Source: Margaritispora aquatica
Taxonomy: Eukaryota > Ascomycota > Leotiomycetes > Helotiales > Discinellaceae
Length of the DNA stretch: 64,000 bases
Assembly (NCBI GenBank): GCA_007644065.1
Contig: VJWN01000004.1
Span: forward strand, 682,001-746,000
Reading direction: 5' to 3'
The notes under the pieces are model-generated. The model saw nothing but the letters and a program-made list of their open reading frames with translations. It was not told the DNA's origin and searched no databases. Both the position numbers and the translations under genes were made by a program. This document shows, one piece after another, positions 12,497 to 23,740 of this stretch (position 1 is its first letter; every line of letters begins with the position of its first letter).

Positions 12497-13412
12497 TTAG
12501 AAGATCGAATTCACGATGTTGCCTCCGATTGTCGCACCGGCACCGAAAATAGCAGCATTGCCACTTCTTGTTATTAGCAACTGTTTCAATCAATTGGGAT
12601 GTTATACTCATACAGTTTCTTTCCAAACTTCTTGCCCATCTCTCCGCCCTTAGAAGGCTTTCCGTCTGAGGAATGCTCAGCTACTGCCATTGGAGGTACG
12701 GAACTATTGTATGGGTTGCTTGGTCCAGGTGGTGGCGGTCCTTGCTGTTGTTGGTACGGCTGATATGGTGCCTGATAAGCGCTTGACTTCTCATTGCCAA
12801 ATGGCCCAGTTGAAGCAGCGGGTTTAGGCTGAACATAAGACACCGGGAAGACACCCTCCTTGCCAGTGGTCAAGTTCTTACCACTATATTCTATCAGTAT
12901 GAGTCCTGAGAATCCGGAGATAATACATACAGCCACCATTCAGCATTCATGTACTCAAAGACGGCAATTTCGTGTCCAACCTCGAATGTACAATCATTGG
13001 GATCGTCGTATCTGTATAAGGCGACAGCTCGAGCGATTTCAGGTCTGGAAGGAGGAGCACTAGGCTGTCTGTTAGGGAGAGATGGAGGACCAGAAGTGTT
13101 GTAAGCTGGAGGAGGTGCATTATTGTTGACTCGCAGATTGTCAAACGCAGCCGCAACATTTGTAGGTGTTGGCGCAGGAGCCGCATTACGAGAAGAGCCA
13201 TTCAGAGAAGATTCAGCAGGTAATGCAGCCATGATTCGGTCGTAGACATCATCAGTTATTGCACCATGTTCGGCAAGACTCTCAAGTTCCTGGAAATATT
13301 AGCAGTCAATCTGCGGAAGTACATGGGATTCACCTACATTCTTGATGTTCCGCAGAGACCGATTGTTGTTGATGATTTTCTGACGCTCATCGGGAGACAT
13401 GCTGGTAGACAT
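12497..13412 (-). CDS. SH3-domain protein of the Lsb1/Lsb2(Pin3) type
   Basis: Four exons (13338-13412, 12931-13289, 12614-12883, 12497-12563) encode 256 aa. The N-terminus (NRSLRNIKN..LESLAEHGAITDDVYDRI) matches the short helical module of yeast Lsb1 and Lsb2/Pin3. Pro-rich linkers follow, then one SH3 domain at about residues 110-165: ALYRYDDPNDCTFEVG, AEWWLGKN split by intron 2, and GVFPVSYVQ. A Tyr/Gln/Pro-rich stretch (about 180-215, with PYQPYQQQQGPPPPGPSN) comes next. The fourth exon, only 67 nt, restores the conserved glycine-rich tail (FGAGATIGGNIVNSIF); without it the frame would end in unrelated residues. Yeast relatives bind Las17/WASP, act at cortical actin and endocytosis, and Pin3 can promote prion formation. 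The Gln-rich stretch fits that picture, but activity here is inference. Confidence 0.88.
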
Positions 13413-14285
13413 AGCTTTGTTTTCCTGAAAGGCAGATTGGAGGTGCAAATAATCTGTACAATTAATATGATGCTAGCAGGTGATGGACTTTGAATGTACG
13501 AGATCCGCAAGAGCCTGGTGTTCAGCAACTGTGAAGTACAAATAAAAGCTTCGATTAATTCCAGATGGAACGCAAAAAACTGTAGGACAAGGTTGTTTCT
13601 GAATACGCAATTGCCGCTGAACCAGAGGACTCGATACAGAAAACGACAGAATGCGATAACCGTATGTACAATGACCGGGCTTCTGCGGGGAAAGTAAAGG
13701 TTGTACAGGAGAACCTTTTGTCAGTGTTGGAACTCGATATGAACTGAAAAGGTGCTTCTTCTTGTCGGTGACAATAAGAGAAGACTGCAACGAGGGATCT
13801 GTTCGCTTTTCAGAAGCAATGCTTTGCGTGACTAGTAACTCTGCCTGAGCGTCGTGTTGGAGTTTGGTCGATGTCCACTGAGGCTGTGCCAGAATTAAAG
13901 GAAGCTGATCGTTGATTGGTCGAAACCGAGCAGGAGCATGCAGCGCTAGACCAGCTTCCACTTCTCATGAACGACTCGGCTTGTCCTCGAGAAGTTTCAT
14001 CCAAGAGATCTTTGATTTGTTCAAGTGAACTTTTCGGAGGAATAGGAACATAGACAGCGGTTAAAATAGACTCTACAATATTTTGTATATTGCCGACTGT
14101 GTGGTCGGCCAGACTGAAGGGCGGTTGGGTGAGTGGGAAGAAGGTATTCTGTTGTTTGGGTACGACGCTGATGAAAGGAAAGGTGAGGTAGATGTTTTCC
14201 TGGCGATGGCTTCGTTCAAGCCTCGAGTCGCCTTTTCTTTTTACCAGCCATCCTTCTTTATGCTCTTCCATATGGTTCATACAAG
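13413..14285. other. Gap with an uncertain minus-strand ORF (13810-14280)
   Basis: This lies upstream of the SH3 gene and downstream of the 312-aa gene. A minus-strand frame at 13810-14280 (156 codons) has an amphipathic segment (VGNIQNIVESILTAVYV) followed by LLDETSRGQAESFMRS and a Ser-rich tail. A second minus-strand frame (13473-13961) overlaps it. Neither has a family I recognise. The stretch could be promoter and leader of the SH3 gene, or one small lineage-specific gene. I would not count it as a gene without transcript data. Confidence 0.25.
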
Positions 14286-15476
14286 CTAATTCTCAAGCCT
14301 TGGCGGAGGTCCACTTGGCTTGTTCTTATTAAACCATTTTCTTCCACCTGCACGTTGCTTTCGCTGTTCCTTACGGGACTTCTCGTCTGCTCCGGCTTGA
14401 TTATCGGCAGTGGTCGAGGCGCCAGCCGTTTCTTTGCTTGCTTCGGTATTCTTGTTGGTGATGTTTGCTGGAGGAATGTTTTCATACGCAGGTCCGGGAA
14501 TAGTTTGGGAGTATGGACCGCTGTGGGAAAGTTAGCTTCAGGTTGACAATTGTTAATTCACTCGTCGTAATAATTTCTGCTTCTTGTGCCCTCGACCCCT
14601 TCAGGCTGAGTAGCCCAGGATTTAGAAGGTGAAAACGTACCCCTTAAACTCAAAGTCACGACCAACCCTTGGGTGTGGATTCTCCGTGGTACGAATAGGA
14701 CCGGTGGTAATAGTAGTTGTACCTCTATGGATTAAGTTTCAGCAGTTGCTCTTGTTCTTGTTTACAGTCGCGGCAGATCTTGAAGTTGAAATATACTGCA
14801 GTTCTGGAGGCAAGCTTGCGCGATGACTGGAGAAATACTGAGGGGTTCAATCGTACCTAATAGCTCCACACTTGCAGGTAAAATTACCAAATTTGTCCTT
14901 TGGGCCGTGCTTGTGATCGCACTGCTCAGCACCCGGGAAGTCGCCGTAACTGACTGGCTCGCTGATCACAGTGGTTTCGCGACTTACCAGAAGACCGTTC
15001 CAATCGATATCGGCCGACTGATGAGAGGGTGAATCGGGAGTAACTTCATGTTCAGTCTCGACTGTTGCTTGCTTTCCTTTGCGCCGGTCATTTGAAGGAG
15101 AACCAATCTGCTCGACCTTGATGTTGGTATCAACGTTTGCGGACATGCTTGCTGTGTAAGATTGACGGTTTTTCTTTCGTAGTTTGATGTGACCTTCAGT
15201 ACTAGATCGAGCTAGCAATGACTCAATCTCAACGTCTCGGAATTTCTTTGTCTGGCTGTGCGCGTCCAAATTCAATTTGAAGACTGGGAGATCTTCAACT
15301 GCAGACGTGTGCTCGTGAGAGGCAAATGCAGATTGACTTCGCACTGGAGTGGTAGTCAAGCTAGCAGGCAGCAGAGAAATCTCTTCATTGGTTTCTGCGA
15401 ACTCGAAAGAAATTTGATCTGCGTTTGAAGAACTTTGATCAGTGGAAGAGATTGGTATTGGAGTTGAAGGCGCCAT
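14286..15476 (-). CDS. Unrecognised protein with a small Cys/His cluster and basic C-terminus
   Basis: Three exons (14857-15476, 14641-14724, 14286-14520) encode 312 aa. The first 190 residues are Ser/Thr/Glu-rich and look disordered. At about residues 188-206 lies a compact Cys/His pattern (CDHKHG, then TCKCGAIR), three Cys and two His in about 19 residues, which could bind zinc. After it comes a Thr-rich turn (GTTTITTGPIRTTENPHP) and a disordered, strongly basic tail with KSRKEQRKQRAGGRKWFNKNKPS. The intron from 14725 to 14856 is chosen because it joins AIR to GTTTITTGP in frame and skips several stops. I do not recognise a family. The basic tail and acidic N-terminus would fit a nucleic-acid or chromatin-associated protein, but that is a guess. 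Confidence 0.65.
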
Positions 15477-16147
15477 ATTGTACTGAGCACTCGCTTCGCG
15501 GCAGTCGGCGTTACTTCAATCCGAATATTGTATTAGGGGGAGATGTCTTGATAGTGGAAGAGATCATAAGGCTGCCCGCAAATTTTGGTGGGAAGGTCGT
15601 GTTAATGGATTTAGGATTTCTTAAACCAAATTATATAAGGCTAGGGCGGCCTGGTGAGCTTAAATTCACATTAGGTCGAAATATCGTATGTCTTTGGAGT
15701 GGAAGTTTCGACTTTCTAGCAAAATCTTGCACAGTAATTATTTTGAAATAGACAAAATGCAGACATAGCAACGTACCTTTGATCCTTTGCCATGATTCAA
15801 AATGCTTCTTTGATGCTCTAAACAAGTAACATGACATTTCCACGCATTGTGAGCCGTTGCCTCTTTAATGAACAGCTTCCCTTTCACATCCAAGCCTTCC
15901 TATTCTCTAATTATCGGGTTCTGCTGAGATATTGTAAAATAACCCAGTAGTGAGAGCCTAGATATTGGTCCATGTCTTGAGGATAGGCTGTCTATACAAC
16001 GATATATTCAAAATTGCATTTAAAAAATTGACAATATCATATACCTAATATCAAGATATCCGCAGGCTCCGAATACAAAACGCCTTCATCAGGAGCAAAT
16101 TTCCAACGCCCTCAACCCAACCAACACCTATCTCAAGCAGCTAGAAA
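15477..16147. other. Intergenic, promoter side of the 312-aa gene
   Basis: Moderately A/T-rich sequence between two minus-strand genes. Likely the promoter of the gene starting at 15476 and the 3' flank of the caspase-like gene. No gene or repeat is seen. Confidence 0.45.
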
Positions 16148-18075
16148 TCAAAGTGACTGCGACCGAGCCATACTATTCTCACCATCATCACGCTCATCTC
16201 TTCGGCCACGTCGATGACATAGCACCTGACCGTTCACTTCTGCAGTGTTCTCCTCCTGCAACATCCTACTGATCAGTGACTTCTTAGAATGCTTCGACTT
16301 TGATACAGTAACAGCGTTCTTCACAAACGATACTCCATCACCGCTAGATACCTCGCTAGCAGTATATTCTCCAACCCGGCTGTTGTCCCCGTCTTTCGAA
16401 AAGCAATTGTCTGTTCTCTTACCAACACTCTCGTCCGATATTGAATCTTCGTAATCTAGAGACCAGACCGAGTCATTGTCCCTGCTCAGAGTTAACAAAT
16501 TACCATGAGACGTGGGAGCTAGCTTACTCGTTGTCAGTCTCAACTACAGAACCGTATGAGCTATCCGCACTTCGGAGCCTGCCATCCGGCTTGTGACTAC
16601 TTGAAAGATGCGGTACTTTATAAGAGGAGCTTGGTGTCCCAAGGATATATGGCGAGCCAAACCCTGACTCAACAATAGGACTATATTTGTTGGGCGATAC
16701 AGCGTAACCAATGAAAGAGCAAGCTGGATGCGCCGGCAGAAGATCCCAGATCATTACTGGTACAGACAAAGTCATCAGTGTCGAATACGACTTGTAAACT
16801 CCTTCCACAGTGGCATATTTGGCAAGAGCAGGAAAATCCGCTAGCCAGCGTCGACACGAAACCGCATCGAGTGGTCCCTGGTCGCCTTCAAGTGCAATAG
16901 ATATGAGAACATGGGGGACACTGTAATCGCCGTTTGGCTGACATCTTGTTAGATGATTGGATACCAAATTTGGGTCGTGATCAAGGTCCATAGCATCAAC
17001 GTATGTACTTGCTCTTGTCCTAGGACTTTCATCACGAGCAGCAGCTTTTTGGGCAGCCTTTGCACTCCGCAACGATGACAACTCAATACCTTGAGCTTTT
17101 GGATCACCAGTATACACCCAATGAACAGGAGTAGAACACCATTCTGTCCTCCTGCCATCTATCCCACGCTCTGGACGTTTTTGCTTCAACACAAACAACA
17201 CCTCGGTGTGCAGCATAGCGGCTGAGAAGGATGGTTTGTGGACCCATTCCTCGAGCACTTCGATCAAAGTATGGGTGAAGGAATAATCCCCTGGAGATGG
17301 GGCTGTTGTTTCCCAACCACAAGCAGCAATGGCTTCCATGGTTCCAGTGCCAGTCACGACCGCCGAGCTGGCTGCAGCACAACAGTCGAGCAAGATGAGG
17401 ACATCAGACCGTGCTGTGCCAAACAAAGTCTGTATTGCCGACCAGTCGACATAGGCAGAATCAGGCTTGGAAGAACACCACCATTCATTACCTCGTGCAG
17501 CGTTGATCTTCCCATGTCCGCCATAGTAGACAATGAAAAGATTCCCTTCCTCGTCAAACTTCTGGAGAAACATACAAGTCATGCTTGTAAGCTGGATTTG
17601 TGAGGCCCGGGATGGGATAAGCCATATCTCCGTGTTGAAACCGTACAGTTGATCAAACACATCATGGAGATAGTCCACCTCATCTTGCACTTTCAACTCG
17701 TCTTCTTGCCATCGAATGAGGCATACATTGATCGTATGGTAGCGAGTTCGACCACGGTTTGGAAAGGCTTGGTTTGCCGCCTACAATTGGTAAGTATGTG
17801 AACTTTGGGAGTTCCATTGGTAGCCTAATGGTACATCTTGAAGACTGGATGCAAAGGATGCAATGTCACTGATATGATAAGAGGAGCGAGATGTGTCGTG
17901 CGTTAGCGGTGTTGGTGGGGTAAGAGGAGTGCCATGATCCTAAGTGGGATGGATGGATAAGCAATCTGTTTATACATTGTCAAAGACAAGACTCCAACCT
18001 GGAACATACCGAGGATGAGCTACTTGTGAAGCTACTTTCACTCGAAGATAGCGTGTACAACTCTGGCACATTCAT
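16148..18075 (-). CDS. Caspase-like (peptidase C14 fold) protein with disordered tail
   Basis: Four exons (18010-18075, 17835-17939, 16528-17780, 16148-16481) encode 585 aa. Residues 75-86 (NVCLIRWQEDEL) open the fold; FIVYYGGHG places a catalytic-type His at 146, and SDVLILLDCCAAAS places Cys191 where metacaspases have the nucleophile of D-x-C. The order beta strand-GGHG-strand-DCC is that of clan CD cysteine peptidases. A Ser-rich N-terminus precedes it, and after about residue 310 comes a second, unassigned region (VPHVLISIALEGDQGP, WLADFPALAKYATVEGVYKSYSTL) and then a Ser/Asp/Lys-rich tail. The last exon follows a 46-bp intron whose GTAAGC overlaps an apparent GAG-TAA stop. Intron 2 (17781-17834) has a weak GTACCA donor but removes an in-frame stop. 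Proteins of this type are widespread in Pezizomycotina and uncharacterised; proteolytic activity is not proven. Confidence 0.85.
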
Positions 18076-18850
18076 GATAAGTAGGCATGAAATGGCAAAC
18101 CCAGGACGGTGAACAAACGATAACAATGAGAGGAAAGGGAATTGAGGGAAATCCTACTGCCTAACACTCACCAGCCCCCGACCCAGATAGGCCAGAGAGT
18201 CACGGGGGCTATTTAGAGGATTGATAGGTACCGAGTATTGTGCAATGCAGCTCAAATTCTAGGCTTCTGTTCATTCGTCGAGATGTCCCCTGCAGCGGGG
18301 ATGCATAAGCTATGCACAATTATACTTTGGTTTATGCACTGTTTACATTCAGGATTGACGACATCACGACTTCAACGTCAGCGAGGATCAAGATGCATTG
18401 GACCTACTACTCCAGACAATTGAATTGTTGAGCAGCAGCAGATCAAATAAATACGAGATCCGGCTTGCACTCAGTTATAATCTCATGAGTTTCAACAAAG
18501 ACGCTCTCCGCACCCCATGAGCACTATCGCCATGATATAATAAGCTTCTCTGCAACGATGAACACTAAATTATGTCACGATTCACTGGAGCAAGAAATGA
18601 CAAAGCTGATAAAAGTACTGCAGACTCTTATTATCACTTGGAAGAAGATCAAGATCCAAATTATATACAAATAAAGGCATGCGCTAAAACGCTACCAAAA
18701 CACCAAAGTTCAATAGCTATAACCATTGGATTCCATATTTCCGTTAAGCCGAGTCCATGACCAACTCCGCGCCAACGACATCACATCAGAGTGATTCGCA
18801 ATCAGGCGCCAGGAGCATCGAGTATACTTCATTCATCCAATATGGAGTGA
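18076..18850. other. Intergenic between peroxygenase 3' end and caspase-like start
   Basis: Likely the promoter of the caspase-like gene (minus strand) and 3' flank of the peroxygenase gene. No gene, TATA box or repeat stands out. Confidence 0.4.
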
Positions 18851-20110
18851 TCAAGTGAGAGGCTGGGGGCAACCAAGGTTGGCGTACTGTGGACCCAATT
18901 TCTTCAATGCAAAGGAGAGTGCCTCAACAGTTGGTGTGATAACACCGTTGAGAGATGACGGGACACTCTGGGTTGAGAGTTGGTAAAGCAAACACAAGGA
19001 CTCTGTAGAGCCTGGGGCGGCAATCAACTTTCCATCCTTAATGGAGCCGAAGTTGATCAAGTCAAAACCGCCATTCCCAGTCGCTCCGCCAAACAGAACC
19101 GGGTATTCGAGGTATTGAGCGAGGATTTCAGTGGTCACATCCTCATTGGTATATGGCTTGACTCTGTTGGTCCAATTGTCTGGGATCTTCTCCTTGCCGT
19201 TGAATGAATATGTACCATCAGTGTTCTTTTGTGCTCCAAAGAACGATGAGATGGTCGCATAGTCTGGCTTGTATCCATTTGTTCCAGATGGCATCAACTC
19301 GTACAAGAAAGATGATGCACCAAAGAGGAGAAGGGAAAGAGGACCGAAATAGAAGTTTGGGTTGTCATGAAGCGACTGTTGATATCGTTGGTAACGATAC
19401 TTGGCGAGATTATCACGGTTGTAATTGGCACCGGTGGTTTGGGTCATCATGCCGAAGAGAGTTCCATTGAACTTGTAGTTATCACCTTTGCCCAAGAAGA
19501 AATCATTTCTTGTCAGAGAGGTGTCGGCCTCGAACTTGTTGTGGCCATCAAGACCAGGCTCAGATCCCGTCAGAGCAGGGTTGAATGAAGTTCGTGTGGT
19601 AGCATCACACCCGATGGAAAGCTTCTCAGTAACAATGTCACCATCGGTAAGGGTGAGACCGAGGACGGCGAGGAGTTGGGCCAAATCGTAACCAACGTTG
19701 TAAAGATTCTGCTGGGCATCGACGAGCTCATTGAATGTGGTAATTCCATCACGAGCAAGGAAACCATGGTTGGCGGCAGCGTTGAGACCAGGACATGGCC
19801 CACGGATATCTGTGTTGTAGTTCGGGGCGATGAACATATGGTCGGTGTCACCTGGAGCTGGTACTTGGTATCCACCAATACCCTTGCCTGGAAGACCATT
19901 CTTGGCTCCGTTATAAGGGTACTTGTCGGAGATACCAACAGCGGGAACATGGTTAGGATTGTTTGGACAAGTCAGAGGGCCACCTGGGTTGGCACCGCCC
20001 GATTGTTGGCGGCGCAAAAGACTGGAGTCAACACCTGGCATGTTGGCAACGAATGGAAATGCCATGACAGCTTCAGCCGTAAAGGCAATGGCTGCGAGAG
20101 TGTACTTCAT
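18851..20110 (-). CDS. Secreted heme-thiolate (aromatic) peroxygenase
   Basis: Single exon, 419 aa. Residues 1-18 (MKYTLAAIAFTAEAVMAF) form a signal peptide, and LLRR at 31-34 could be a Kex2-type processing site. GPCPGLNAAANHG gives the Pro-Cys-Pro motif with Cys106 as the axial heme ligand. FEADTSLTRND at about 193-203 matches the second family motif, where Glu194 would be the acid-base residue and the Glu-x-Asp pair helps bind magnesium. The length fits fungal unspecific peroxygenases and chloroperoxidases of the Peroxidase_2 family, which use hydrogen peroxide to oxygenate or halogenate organic substrates outside the cell. Several NxT/NxS glycosylation sites are present (NGT, NWT). Whether it halogenates or hydroxylates cannot be read from sequence. 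The gene has no intron, unlike most neighbours. Confidence 0.93.
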   Translation of the reverse strand: MKYTLAAIAFTAEAVMAFPFVANMPGVDSSLLRRQQSGGANPGGPLTCPNNPNHVPAVGISDKYPYNGAKNGLPGKGIGGYQVPAPGDTDHMFIAPNYNTDIRGPCPGLNAAANHGFLARDGITTFNELVDAQQNLYNVGYDLAQLLAVLGLTLTDGDIVTEKLSIGCDATTRTSFNPALTGSEPGLDGHNKFEADTSLTRNDFFLGKGDNYKFNGTLFGMMTQTTGANYNRDNLAKYRYQRYQQSLHDNPNFYFGPLSLLLFGASSFLYELMPSGTNGYKPDYATISSFFGAQKNTDGTYSFNGKEKIPDNWTNRVKPYTNEDVTTEILAQYLEYPVLFGGATGNGGFDLINFGSIKDGKLIAAPGSTESLCLLYQLSTQSVPSSLNGVITPTVEALSFALKKLGPQYANLGCPQPLT

Positions 20111-23100
20111 TTTGGCGATTGATGAAGTGAAGGAAAGATGAAGTATGAAGAGCTTGCCTCAGAATGGTGATAGAGAAGGTGGAAAAAGAGAGCGGTCTCA
20201 GAGGTTTATATATTCTACCTCGAGAGTCCCAAAGATAAATCCCGAGATGGAGGAGATGTGGACTCTCCCCACACTGAGCTATTACGAAGCGGAGTATCGT
20301 GGTATTGAACTGCCACAAAATGTGGTTCCTCGGCGTGTCCATCGTAACCCCTAGACTCTACCCACTTGTTTAGCTTATGATTGGGAAGACGTCCTGAACT
20401 AGATGGAGGCAATTCAGTGGTGATCAGCACTACGGCACTTTGAAATATCCATGACTGGCCCGTGTGGCCTTCAATTCTTTCCCATGGAGATTACTGAACT
20501 AGTAAGCTTAACCTAATAGTTCAAGCCACAAGAACCACAAACTTTGGTGGACACATAGGCGTGGGTAGCTTGAATACGAATCAAGATCCAGGGAAAGGTC
20601 ATGAGTATGAATCTTAGATCTGAGATGTTGGAAGTGTCTCCTGATCGACAGCATTGAGCCTGAGATTGCTCTTAAATGGATATCCCAACCATACTAAATC
20701 AACAACCTGGCAGTCAGTCAGACCAATCATACTTCCGGGATTCTACCTTCTTCGAAAAACCTGGATCAAACCGAGGCAAACTCATAGAAGTGCCTAGTCT
20801 CCATAATGCACTGCAAGATTGACCGTCTTTTGTTGTGTAAGTATTTCTGGTTTAGGTTGACCGCCAAATACCTAAGTACTTGAGCAAGAACATATCTAAA
20901 ATTGGCTAAGCAAGAAGCGCACGAAAATGCAAATAGAAGACCTACGAGCTTGCGGCGAATTTGCGAAGTACAGCCTATATCGTACGGACGCGAGTACAAC
21001 GGTTGATACAAACAAGCACTTAGTCCATGCCACTTCCTCCGCAAAACGAGAAAGCATTAAAAAGGGATTGGCTGAAAAGGGGCATACCTACGCCACTATG
21101 ATACCTTGATTCGGCAGTCGATTTAGTGTGTGTCGTGGCAACGCTTAGCACTTTTGCTTGAAAACTAGCGCCTCTTGCCTAGTGGAAGAAACTCTCACTA
21201 ACAATCACTACTGTGCGGAGCTCGAGGTTAAGGTTATCCTGAATCTGGGGTAATCGGCATTTGAGCTACTAGCTTTACGGTAGTGATCGACGAATGCGGG
21301 GAGTCTTAGTGAGTGGGAGATGACCAGATCTTCAAGGTACCGAGGAACAAAGATAATGTGTCTCCACTTCATTTCAACCCCTCACCTACTTACCACATCT
21401 GACCTTGACGGGTTTAGTTGATGTTTTATTTGATCGATATAGGGAGGAAATTCCTTTGCTTGAGAGTATCATAGAAGGTTGGTAGAGATTGTTTGTTTTT
21501 GACTTCCATCACTTATTTTGTGCAAATAAGCTAGTATTGTTCGGCAGTTCTTTGGCGATAGTTGTAACAAGTAGCGTCTATCCTTCACCCCTGACAACCT
21601 CGTTTGACAGATATAACATCCAGTTTCTATTTCCTGGAAACCGGTATGGTAATAATTATAGTTACAGCCACTGCATCAGAGAATCTTCAATCATTTAGAA
21701 CTTTGCAAGCTTATTTCCAATCCGTTATTTCTTGCCAATGTTCGAATCACGAAGGAACTTATTTGAGTTTGAGACGATGTCAACGAATACTGATGCGGCT
21801 GACGAGGGATGGAGCATATGGTATACGCATATCTTCCATTCGAGAGAAGTCTCTTGTTCCAATCACAATTGAAGAACTGTCCAAGGAAGTCTAGGCTTGG
21901 TTTGAGGGAGGGGTGTTGGTACGTAAAAACCGAGGCTCGCCTGTTTCTCGCTTGTTGGAGATTCTCCTGAGCATTAGACTTTCATTGTCGCAAGTGTCAG
22001 CAGCACATTTTTTGAAGGTTACAGAAAGTATTTCCTGATTCTTTATGTTTACATCCTAGGAAGGACTGAGAAGTCTAGTGTCAGAGTTTGTCATCTCATT
22101 CGTATGGGTTTGGATACGAGTCTTCAACGAAATTCGCCTTACTAACGTCTGGACACTGCTAGGTCTACTGCATGTATGGCAAAATTTGTTCATCTTGAAC
22201 GACGAGACAATTTTAGCTAATTGAAGCAAGCCCTAACAAGACCAGTCTTCAGTCTAGATAAGTGTTTGTAGATCTCTCATACTACTCGTAGGAGCTGCTT
22301 TACTATGAAACTTTAATATTCCAGCCATCCACTTCGAATCCATGTACCATTCCAGATCAAGAGCACAAAAGGAGCATTTCAGTGTGAGTATCTGCATAGC
22401 TTCAAATCACAACTACTCCTCTGGGCTTGCTATCTTTGGAATAGCTAGATCGCAACGTGGCAAACACATCTTAGGACAAGGTGAGAAGAGCTTTCACATC
22501 TAAAAAGATCTACATTTTTTCTCTGCCGAGGCAATATCTCTTTGATGGAAGTCTGTGGACTTAACAAGCCGAGAATGTTGAGTGCAATTGCCATCAAAAG
22601 CGTACCGTGACTAAAGTCGGCAGGTAGTGCAAGCAGTAGAATTGTTCTCTCGGGTTCTCGTCCAGATAGTCTATTGGTATGAGTACTAAATGTGTTATTT
22701 ATTTCGACATGATTAGCAAATGATGTGGAAGCTTGGAGTAAAGCAACTCAAAAGAGCCAGCATTGCAATCCACGAGTTTAATGAGACAAATTTTGTTGAG
22801 TGGCTTCACTCTCATGCATGTAAGAAACACTATCACCACTTTCGCGTCAAAAACACAGACCAATTTAAATACCCACAATAATGGTGTGCTTAATTCGGCT
22901 CTGTATACTAAAATCTTCGCCAGTACCTTCTCCGTTTGCAGAACTACTTCTCTAGGCTCTGCGGAAACACTCCATGCTGTAACCTCAGATGCGGGTTCCT
23001 GGTGTGGAAGAGATTTAACCAACGATTAAAGTCGGTGTGCTTCATGCAATTCATGTCACATCGCTTTGGAACACCATGAGATTCCTCGTCTCTAGATTCC

Positions 23101-23740
23101 TAGGCTCAAAGAGATCTCGATGAAAAGATCGAGTTCGATCTGATCGTGTCGCTTTTCTGATCCACTGCTGCGCTGCATATTTACCTAGCCCATGACGAAT
23201 TGAGTATCAGAAATCTTTGTAAGATGTAGGAGGAGGAGGTTCGAGAAATTTAGGGTTGTTTGTGCTATTCTCCATTTGATCCAGATTCTGACTTTTAAAA
23301 TTCACACTACAATTTGGCGAAAATTATCTTTAAGAAAGTGTTAGGTCCTTAAAATCTGTTGTGCATTGAGAAGTCCCAACCGATGACTTGAAGATCCGCT
23401 TGAGCGATTAGTTATTGATCTATTATTTGGATAGTTAATTTCTTCAAAACCTTCCCGGGTGTGCTATTTAGTGTGGCACCTTCAAGGAGTTCATGTTCAT
23501 AATACACTTCTACATTTTGCCGCTGACGAATATCAATCACTCCCAGCCCGACACACAGATGTCATGTGCTTACTGTATTTCTTTGGGGCGTTTACTTTCG
23601 GTATTTGGTTACACGGTAATGGTCGGACGATACCAGTCTCGACTGAAGGATGACTGATGAGAGCATACAAAGCAGAATATGAAATTTCAGATATTGATTC
23701 TTCAATTCGGATTTGATTTGCAAGCCAAAAACCCCCCTTT
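20111..23740. other. Long gene-poor stretch
   Basis: About 3.6 kb between the peroxygenase and phosphoesterase genes. The first 300 bases are the peroxygenase promoter. The rest has only short frames on both strands (the longest are about 107 codons at 22699-23022 minus and 96 codons at 21604-21894 plus), none with motifs or an exon chain. I see no transposon ends, tandem repeats or RNA gene. Confidence 0.4.
20205..20212 (-). promoter_or_regulatory. TATA box of the peroxygenase gene
   Basis: TATATAAA on the minus strand, about 95 nt upstream of the ATG at 20110. The distance suits a core promoter element with a short leader. A clear TATA box is in line with an inducible secreted enzyme. Confidence 0.5.

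Noticed and set aside
16524..17696. Caspase-like protein as a single 390-codon ORF
   Set aside because: Its start is a non-ATG codon inside the domain and it lacks N- and C-terminal exons that splice in frame.
22699..23029. Overlapping ORFs on both strands (107 and 88 codons)
   Set aside because: No motif on either strand and no neighbouring exons.
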